Part shown: positions 58,005-64,000 of the stretch, piece after piece
Layout of the letters: every line of letters starts with the position of its first letter
Position numbering within the stretch: the stretch's first letter is position 1
Assembly: GCF_000987775.1 (NCBI RefSeq)
Contig: NZ_LAHO01000018.1
Coordinates: forward strand, 1 to 64,000
Length of the DNA stretch: 64,000 nt
DNA from: Arsukibacterium ikkense
GTDB taxonomy: Bacteria; Pseudomonadota; Gammaproteobacteria; Enterobacterales; Alteromonadaceae
Reading direction: 5' to 3'
The notes under the pieces: generated by a model
The model's input: only the letters and a program-made list of their open reading frames with translations
Told to the model about the DNA's origin: nothing
The model's database searches: none
Translations under genes and position numbers: made by a program

Positions 58005-60815
58005 TTATTTGATAGTCAGGGCGTCATTAACCAGGGCTTGTTGCTGCTTGTTGTGCACAGACAGGTAGCCTACGGCAGGTGACGATGAGGCATCACGGCC
58101 TGCATAGCTCAGGTATCCCGCTTTGGGAATGGCAGAGCGGAAATGATGCTGACTACAGTACCAGGCACCCTGATTCTGAGGCTCCTCCTGACACCAGACA
58201 AAGTCAGTGACATGCTGATACTGGCTTAGCACGTCAGTCATTTCTTCGTGCGGGAACGGATACAGCTGTTCCACCCGAACAATAGCAACGTCAGTTTGCT
58301 CCCGTTTACGTCGCTCTTCCAGCAGCTCGTAGTACACCTTGCCACTACAAAACACCACACGTTTCACATCGCTGGCTTTAATATCGTCAATCTCACCAAT
58401 CACGTTATGGAACTGGCCACAAGCCAGCTCTTCCAGGGTAGAGGTAGCCTGCGGATGGCGTAATAACGACTTTGGCGACATCACGATGAGTGGCCGGCGC
58501 ATTGGCCGCACCATCTGCCGGCGTAGCATATTAAATACCTGAGCTGGTGTGGTCGGAATACAAATCTGCATATTGTGATCTGCACATAACTGCAGGAAAC
58601 GCTCTAAGCGGGCTGACGAATGCTCCGGGCCCTGGCCTTCATAACCATGTGGCAACAACAAGGTTAAGCCACATAAGCGGCCCCACTTTTGCTCGCCAGA
58701 ACTTAAAAACTGATCAATCACCACCTGGGCGCCGTTAGCAAAATCACCAAACTGCCCTTCCCAGATCACCAGTGCCCGTGGTTCTGCAGTGGCATAACCA
58801 TATTCAAATGCCAATACGGCTTCTTCTGACAACGCAGAGTCAAAAATCTGGAACGGACCTTGCTCATCACTGATCTTTTCCAGCGGAATATGCGTGCTGC
58901 CGTCCAGCTGATTAAATAGCACCGCATGCCGATGGAAAAAGGTACCGCGGCCAGAATCCTGACCGACGATCCGGATCCGGCTGCCCTCGGCTACCGTAGC
59001 AGCATAAGCAAGGATTTCAGCAAAACCCCAGTCAATTTTCTTTTCGCCTTTGAGCATTAATGCCCGGTCTTCATAAACCCGGCCAACCTGGCGCTGCAGC
59101 GGATGAGTGTCTGGCACATTAATCGCTTTTTCGCCCAGTGCTACCAGCTTCTCAACTGCCAGACTAGCGTCATAATTAACATCCCAGTCATGGCCCAGAT
59201 AAGGTGTCCAGTCAACTGAAGGTTCAGTCATCGGCCGCCATTCATCAACTACACAATCACCTTTATCCAGTGCATCGCGATAATCGTTTACTAAGGCTTT
59301 CACTTCATCCTCTGTAAACACACCTTCGCTAATCAGCCTCTGCGCGTAAATTTCACGTGGAGTTGGATGCTTTTTGATTTTCTGATACATCAGCGGCTGG
59401 GTGGCATTAGGCTCATCAGCTTCATTGTGACCATTACGGCGATAACAGAACAGATCAATGACGACATCGCGTTTAAAGGTATTGCGATAATCCACTGCTA
59501 GCTGAGCAACAAACACCACCGCCTCAGGGTCATCACCATTCACATGAAAAATAGGCGCCTGCACCATCTTGGCAATATCAGTACAATAAGGCGTCGAGCG
59601 GGTATCTTCAGGATTAGAGGTAGTAAAACCAACCTGGTTGTTAATAACCACCCTTACCGTGCCGCCAACTTTAAAAGCACGGGTTTGCGAAATATTAAAG
59701 GTTTCAGCTACCACACCCTGGCCGGCAAACGCCGAGTCACCGTGAATAGTAATCGGCAGAGCCAGAGAACCATCAGTACAACCACGGCGATCCAGCCGCG
59801 CCCGCACAGAACCAATCACCACCGGGTTAACAATTTCCAGATGTGAGGGGTTAAATGCCAACGCTAAATGAACATTGCCGCCTTTGGTTTCAAAGTCTGA
59901 TGAGAAACCCATGTGATATTTGACATCACCAGCACCGACCACTTCATACTTACCGGCAAACTCATCAAATAAGGTGGATGGATTTTTACCCAGCACGTTA
60001 ATTAAGGTATTTAAGCGGCCTCGGTGCGCCATGCCAATAACCGAGTCTTTGGCCCCCTGCTCACCGGCGCGATGAATCATCGCTTTGAGCATCGGGATCA
60101 TGGCATCGCCGCCTTCCAGACCAAAGCGCTTGGCGCCGGGGAACTTAGAACCTAAGTATTTTTCCAGGCCATCTGCTGCCACCAGACCTTTTAAAATCTG
60201 CAACCGGCTTGCTTTATCGAACACGGCAGTTGACTGAGTGCTTTCCAATCGTTGCTGGATCCAGCGTTTCTCGTCAGTGGAAACGATATGCATATATTCA
60301 GCACCGACAGAACCACAGTAGGTTTTCTCCAGTGCTTTATGCAAATCACCTAATTTCATCGTTTCCTGACCACTGGCAAATGATCCAACATTGAACTCAG
60401 TATCGTAATCAGCTTCAGACAAGTCGTGATAAGACAGTTCGAGATCGCGAACCCTGGGTTGCTGCCATAGATTTAATGGGTCAAGATTAGCATGTTGATG
60501 ACCACGAAACCGATAGGAATTAATCAGCTGCAATACCTTCACCTGACGGGTATCGGCAGCAGCGCCGCTGTTAACCACCACCACTTCGCGGTGTTTATTG
60601 CGCGCTAAATCAGCAAATTGCTGTCTGATATCCGCGTGTCGCGTTTCAAGTTCGACCCCATCGATCTTTGGTAAGCCGGCGAAAAACTCTCGCCATTCGT
60701 CACCAACACTGGTGGGCTCTGCTAGGTAGGATTCATAGAGTTCATCCACATAGGCCATGTTACCACCGCCAAGATGTGAAGACTCTAACCACGCCTTCAT
60801 TACACCTTCGTGCAT
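58005..60815 (-). CDS. sucA: 2-oxoglutarate dehydrogenase E1
   Basis: The 936-residue thiamine-diphosphate decarboxylase has the AHRGRLNTLINVLG segment and the ThDP/magnesium site IHGDSAFAGQGVVAE. The N-terminus (VMKAWLESSHLGGGNMAYVDELYESYL) and the length match the family. It lies 104 bp after sdhB, separated by a terminator-like hairpin. Confidence 0.98.
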   Translation of the reverse strand: MHEGVMKAWLESSHLGGGNMAYVDELYESYLAEPTSVGDEWREFFAGLPKIDGVELETRHADIRQQFADLARNKHREVVVVNSGAAADTRQVKVLQLINSYRFRGHQHANLDPLNLWQQPRVRDLELSYHDLSEADYDTEFNVGSFASGQETMKLGDLHKALEKTYCGSVGAEYMHIVSTDEKRWIQQRLESTQSTAVFDKASRLQILKGLVAADGLEKYLGSKFPGAKRFGLEGGDAMIPMLKAMIHRAGEQGAKDSVIGMAHRGRLNTLINVLGKNPSTLFDEFAGKYEVVGAGDVKYHMGFSSDFETKGGNVHLALAFNPSHLEIVNPVVIGSVRARLDRRGCTDGSLALPITIHGDSAFAGQGVVAETFNISQTRAFKVGGTVRVVINNQVGFTTSNPEDTRSTPYCTDIAKMVQAPIFHVNGDDPEAVVFVAQLAVDYRNTFKRDVVIDLFCYRRNGHNEADEPNATQPLMYQKIKKHPTPREIYAQRLISEGVFTEDEVKALVNDYRDALDKGDCVVDEWRPMTEPSVDWTPYLGHDWDVNYDASLAVEKLVALGEKAINVPDTHPLQRQVGRVYEDRALMLKGEKKIDWGFAEILAYAATVAEGSRIRIVGQDSGRGTFFHRHAVLFNQLDGSTHIPLEKISDEQGPFQIFDSALSEEAVLAFEYGYATAEPRALVIWEGQFGDFANGAQVVIDQFLSSGEQKWGRLCGLTLLLPHGYEGQGPEHSSARLERFLQLCADHNMQICIPTTPAQVFNMLRRQMVRPMRRPLIVMSPKSLLRHPQATSTLEELACGQFHNVIGEIDDIKASDVKRVVFCSGKVYYELLEERRKREQTDVAIVRVEQLYPFPHEEMTDVLSQYQHVTDFVWCQEEPQNQGAWYCSQHHFRSAIPKAGYLSYAGRDASSSPAVGYLSVHNKQQQALVNDALTIK

Positions 60816-60853
60816 TTAGTTTCCCTTATTTCTGAGCACCTGGAAAAAAGTAG

Positions 60854-60888
60854 CAAAAAAACCGTCATTCCGCATGCGAAATGGCCGG
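60854..60888 (-). terminator. Terminator/attenuator between sdhB and sucA
   Basis: On the minus strand CCATTTCGCATGCGGAATG, with outer CCG/CGG pairs, forms an imperfect stem followed by TTTTTTT. It would end most sdhCDAB transcripts; sucA is then fed by read-through or a separate promoter. Confidence 0.7.
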
Positions 60889-60918
60889 CTTTTCAAATAT
60901 TCACTAAAAAAGGGCACA

Positions 60919-61641
60919 TTACAGCGCCCGGTTTAACAACATCGATTTTATCTGACCAATAGCTTTGGTCGGGTTTAAACCTTTAGGACACACATTGACA
61001 CAGTTCATAATGCCATGACAGCGGAACACGCTAAATGCATCATCTAAATCATTTAAACGTTGCTCAGTCGCCGTATCACGGCTATCGGCTAAAAAACGAT
61101 ACGCATGTAATAAACCTGCAGGGCCAATAAACTTGTCCGGGTTCCACCAGAAAGACGGGCAAGAAGTTGAACAACAGGCACACAAAATACATTCGTATAA
61201 GCCGTCAAGCTTAGCGCGTTCTTCCGGGCTTTGTAAAAACTCGCCTGCAGGTGGCAACTTATCATCGTTAATCAGGTAAGGTTTTACCTTTTCGTACTGG
61301 GTGTAGAACTGGCTCATATCTACTACCAGATCGCGTACTACCGGTAAACCAGGTAACGGCCGCACCACAACTTTACCGCCTTTACCTTTGCCAAGTGCCG
61401 ACAACGGCGTAATACAGGCCAGGCCGTTTTTGCCGTTCATGTTCAAACCATCTGAACCGCATACCCCTTCACGGCAGCTGCGACGAAACGATAAACTCGG
61501 GTCCTGTTCTTTAAGTTTAATCAGCGCATCCAGCACCATCATATCGCGCCCTTCCGGGTTCTGCAGGGTATATTCCTGCATCCGTGGCGCGGTATCAACA
61601 TCAGGGTTGTAACGGTAAATTGAAAATTCCAGAGTAGTCAT
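60919..61641 (-). CDS. sdhB: Succinate dehydrogenase iron-sulfur subunit
   Basis: The 240-residue subunit carries the 2Fe-2S ligands in SCREGVCGSDG (C56, C61), the 4Fe-4S group in CILCACCSTSCP and the 3Fe-4S group in CHGIMNCVNVCPKGL. It begins 14 bp after sdhA and carries electrons from SdhA to quinone. Confidence 0.98.
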   Translation of the reverse strand: MTTLEFSIYRYNPDVDTAPRMQEYTLQNPEGRDMMVLDALIKLKEQDPSLSFRRSCREGVCGSDGLNMNGKNGLACITPLSALGKGKGGKVVVRPLPGLPVVRDLVVDMSQFYTQYEKVKPYLINDDKLPPAGEFLQSPEERAKLDGLYECILCACCSTSCPSFWWNPDKFIGPAGLLHAYRFLADSRDTATEQRLNDLDDAFSVFRCHGIMNCVNVCPKGLNPTKAIGQIKSMLLNRAL

Positions 61642-61655
61642 CTTTACTGCGCCTC

Positions 61656-63428
61656 TTAATACGTACGTGCTTTTGGCGGGAAGGCTTCCCGGAACTTCGG
61701 TTCCAGATTCACTTTACGCTTAAACATCGACTCAGTGTCAGGAGTATACACACTGTGACACAACCAGTTTGCATCATCACGATCCGGAAAATCAAAGCGG
61801 GCATGGGCGCCACGGCTTTCGGTCCGGAAATTAGCAGCCACCGCGGTTGAGTATGCAGTTTCCATCAGGTTGTCCAGCTCTAAACATTCAATCCGCATAG
61901 TGTTGAAGTCTGAGCTCTTGTCATCCAGCCTTGCAAACTGCAAACGTTCACGAATCTCTTTCAGTTCAGCCAGGCCCTCGGCCATGGCTTGACCTTCACG
62001 AAATACCGAGAAATTAAGCTGCATACATTGTTGCAGGTCTTTCTTGATTTGTACCGGATCTTCACCCTGCCCCACTTTGCTTTGCTCCCAGCGCTGGGTG
62101 CGGGCCAAAGCGGCATCTAAATCAGACTGCGACGCAGGACGCGCTTCTGCCGTGGCAGCTAAAGCTTCACCGAGGTGTAAGCCAGTTGCCCGACCAAATA
62201 CAACTAAATCAAGTAGTGAATTACCACCCAGTCGATTAGCGCCGTGTACCGATACACACGCAATTTCACCACAGGCAAACAAGCCGGCTATCACAGACTC
62301 AGAACCATCAGCTTTCGGGCTGATAACCTGGCCATTAACGTTAGTCGGAATACCGCCCATCATATAGTGACAGGTTGGAATAACCGGAATAGGTTCTTTT
62401 ACCGGGTCAACATGCGCAAAGGTGCGCGATAACTCACAAATCCCTGGTAAACGGCTTTCCAGCACGTCAGCGCCCAGGTGATCCAGTTTCAGTTTAATAT
62501 GCGGTCCCCAGGGGCCGTCACAACCACGCCCTTCACGGATTTCTGTCATCATGGAACGAGCGACGACATCACGACCGGCTAAATCTTTGGCGTTAGGTGC
62601 ATAGCGCTCCATAAAACGCTCGCCGTCTTTATTCAGCAGATAGCCACCTTCACCACGACACCCTTCTGTTACCAGGGTACCAGCACCGGCAATACCGGTT
62701 GGGTGGAACTGCCACATTTCCATATCCTGCAGTGGCACGCCTGCACGCAGCGCCATACCAACACCATCGCCGGTATTGATGTGCGCATTGGTAGTCGAAG
62801 CATAAATCCGCCCGGCACCACCAGTGGCCAGCACTGTGGCTTTGGCTTTGAAATACACCACTTCACCGGTTTCAATATCAATAGCGGTACAACCCACCAC
62901 GGCTCCGTCCTGATTTTTTACTAAATCAAGGGCGTACCATTCAGAAAACACCTGGGTTTTGTTCTTTACGTTTTGCTGATACAGCAAGTGCAATAAGGCA
63001 TGACCGGTGCGGTCAGCAGCCGCGGCAGTACGAGCAGCCTGCTCACCGCCAAAGTTTTTCGACTGGCCACCGAAAGGACGCTGGTATACCCGGCCATTTT
63101 CAAAACGTGAAAAAGGTAAGCCCATATTTTCCAGCTCGGTAATCGCTTCCGGACCGGTTTTACACATATATTCGATAGCATCCTGGTCACCGATATAGTC
63201 TGACCCTTTTACGGTATCAAACATGTGCCATTCCCAGTTATCTTCATGCGAATTACCTAACGCAACGGTAATACCGCCTTGCGCCGATACCGTATGCGAA
63301 CGGGTAGGGAACACTTTGGATAATAATGCACAGGTTAAACCTGACTGAGTGATTTGCAGTGCCGCGCGCATGCCCGCACCACCAGCACCAATTACAATGG
63401 CGTCAAACTCTCTTACTGGAATATTCAC
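61656..63428 (-). CDS. sdhA: Succinate dehydrogenase flavoprotein subunit
   Basis: The 590-residue subunit has the FAD motif [11 protein letters not shown]45 of the covalent FAD linkage in SHTVSAQGG, and the [17 protein letters not shown] active-site segment. It adjoins sdhD with no spacing and oxidises succinate to fumarate. Confidence 0.98.
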   Translation of the reverse strand: MNIPVREFDAIVIGAGGAGMRAALQITQSGLTCALLSKVFPTRSHTVSAQGGITVALGNSHEDNWEWHMFDTVKGSDYIGDQDAIEYMCKTGPEAITELENMGLPFSRFENGRVYQRPFGGQSKNFGGEQAARTAAAADRTGHALLHLLYQQNVKNKTQVFSEWYALDLVKNQDGAVVGCTAIDIETGEVVYFKAKATVLATGGAGRIYASTTNAHINTGDGVGMALRAGVPLQDMEMWQFHPTGIAGAGTLVTEGCRGEGGYLLNKDGERFMERYAPNAKDLAGRDVVARSMMTEIREGRGCDGPWGPHIKLKLDHLGADVLESRLPGICELSRTFAHVDPVKEPIPVIPTCHYMMGGIPTNVNGQVISPKADGSESVIAGLFACGEIACVSVHGANRLGGNSLLDLVVFGRATGLHLGEALAATAEARPASQSDLDAALARTQRWEQSKVGQGEDPVQIKKDLQQCMQLNFSVFREGQAMAEGLAELKEIRERLQFARLDDKSSDFNTMRIECLELDNLMETAYSTAVAANFRTESRGAHARFDFPDRDDANWLCHSVYTPDTESMFKRKVNLEPKFREAFPPKARTY

Positions 63429-63776
63429 TTAAGCACCCCACAACACAAATAAGCCAACCGCGACATAACCAAAGGCCAGTGCGTAAAGGAAGAACTGCAA
63501 CACGGCACGTAACTGTGCTGATTTAACGTAATCAGTCAGTACCTGCCACAGGCCTATACGAGTGTGGATAGCAATAGAGATCAGCGCCAGCAGGGTAAAC
63601 ACCTTCATCGCCATATTAGCAAACAGGCCCTGCCACACTTCGAACGTTACTTCTGGGGTCACCAAAAAGAAACCGAGGATAAACAAAGTATACAGTGCCA
63701 GCACGATAGCACTGGCGCGCAGTGATACGTAATCCTGAACACCATCACGCTTTAAACTTGCCTGATTCAGAACCAT
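63429..63776 (-). CDS. sdhD: Succinate dehydrogenase membrane anchor SdhD
   Basis: The 115-residue anchor has three membrane helices. The haem-histidine region (ALISIAIHTRIGLWQVLTDY) is visible. ATG 63776 overlaps sdhC by 10 bp and is preferred to the frame start at 63812. Confidence 0.95.
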   Translation of the reverse strand: MVLNQASLKRDGVQDYVSLRASAIVLALYTLFILGFFLVTPEVTFEVWQGLFANMAMKVFTLLALISIAIHTRIGLWQVLTDYVKSAQLRAVLQFFLYALAFGYVAVGLFVLWGA

Positions 63777-64000
63777 AACCAAACTCCTGCTAATACAGCT
63801 AATACAAGCCATAAACCCATAACGATGTTGGCACTTAAGGTGCCTGATTTAAGCTCTTCCCAATGTCCCATATCCATTACCAGGTGTCTGATGCCCCCTA
63901 ACAAATGGTAAATAAGCAGTGTGATGGTACCCCAGGCGATAAATTTCGCCAGATGCGAGGTCATCAGAGTTTGCACGTAATCAAAGCTTGCCTGGCTTTG
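63767..64000 (-). CDS. sdhC: Succinate dehydrogenase cytochrome b556 subunit SdhC (partial)
   Basis: Only the C-terminal 77 codons are in the window. The frame stays open to base 64000 (SQASFDYVQTLMTSHLAKF), so the N-terminus lies outside. LLIYHLLGGIRHLVMDMGH is the haem- and quinone-binding segment with its conserved histidine. An apparent GTG start at 63976 is internal and not the real start. Confidence 0.95.
   Translation of the reverse strand, partial: QSQASFDYVQTLMTSHLAKFIAWGTITLLIYHLLGGIRHLVMDMGHWEELKSGTLSANIVMGLWLVLAVLAGVWLWF

Noticed and set aside
1..64000. CRISPR array, tRNA or rRNA genes
   Set aside because: All gaps of 100 bases or more were read and none shows spaced direct repeats, a cloverleaf with CCA-end pattern, or rRNA sequence.

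Overview
The window is a chromosomal segment from a gammaproteobacterium, most like Rheinheimera, Arsukibacterium or Alishewanella and their Alteromonadales neighbours. The support is the yceD-rpmF-plsX-fabHDG-acpP-fabF-pabC-mltG-tmk-holB-pilZ-tatD gene order, the acs/CrbRS/DUF4212-symporter locus, an EarP-type EF-P, and the sdhCDAB-sucABCD block. The genus is an inference from gene content and order; no marker gene search could be run.

Left edge (1-2200): the boundary of a chromosomal integron. An integrase gene of the IntI type reads rightward with a LexA-like box in front of it. Reading leftward from the attI region there is one complete cassette, encoding a 76-residue membrane protein and ending in an attC site. 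The array continues out of the window. Behind intI lies a DUF4160-DUF2442 gene pair.

Propionate (2200-9200): a leftward methylcitrate-cycle operon, GntR regulator-prpB-prpC-acnD-prpF, with two TTGTCGACA-type operators flanking its promoter and a 175-bp imperfect palindromic element between acnD and prpF. The next gap (9200-9640) holds an orphan rightward terminator that suggests a small RNA.

Cell growth core (9640-26500): TatD, PilZ, HolB, Tmk, MltG and PabC, then fatty acid synthesis (FabF, AcpP, FabG, FabD, FabH, PlsX), ribosomal protein L32 and YceD, all leftward. Maf (YceF) diverges from them. A HAD phosphatase, RluC and the divergent RNase E gene, with a leader of about 480 bp, follow.

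Acetate (26500-39600): a DcaP-like porin diverges from acs. CrbR (LuxR-type response regulator) and CrbS (symporter-histidine kinase hybrid) flank acs and the DUF4212/sodium-solute symporter pair. An uncharacterised membrane protein, a CBS/DUF294 nucleotidyltransferase-like protein and a DnaQ-like exonuclease complete the set. A GACTA-NN-GTC motif recurs at the acs and symporter promoters and, in part, at the prp promoter.

Middle right (39600-54400): two bacterial PH-domain membrane proteins, YehS, EF-P with its arginine rhamnosyltransferase EarP, an uncharacterised gene pair, a LysE exporter, an amino-acid-type periplasmic binding protein, a DUF3185 protein, GlnS, and a flavin halogenase/sulfotransferase/TonB-receptor group.

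Right edge (54500-64000): sdhC (cut by the window end), sdhDAB, sucAB and sucCD, all leftward, with hairpins between the transcription sub-blocks. Together with the prp and acs loci, this makes most of the window a route from short-chain fatty acids into the TCA cycle.
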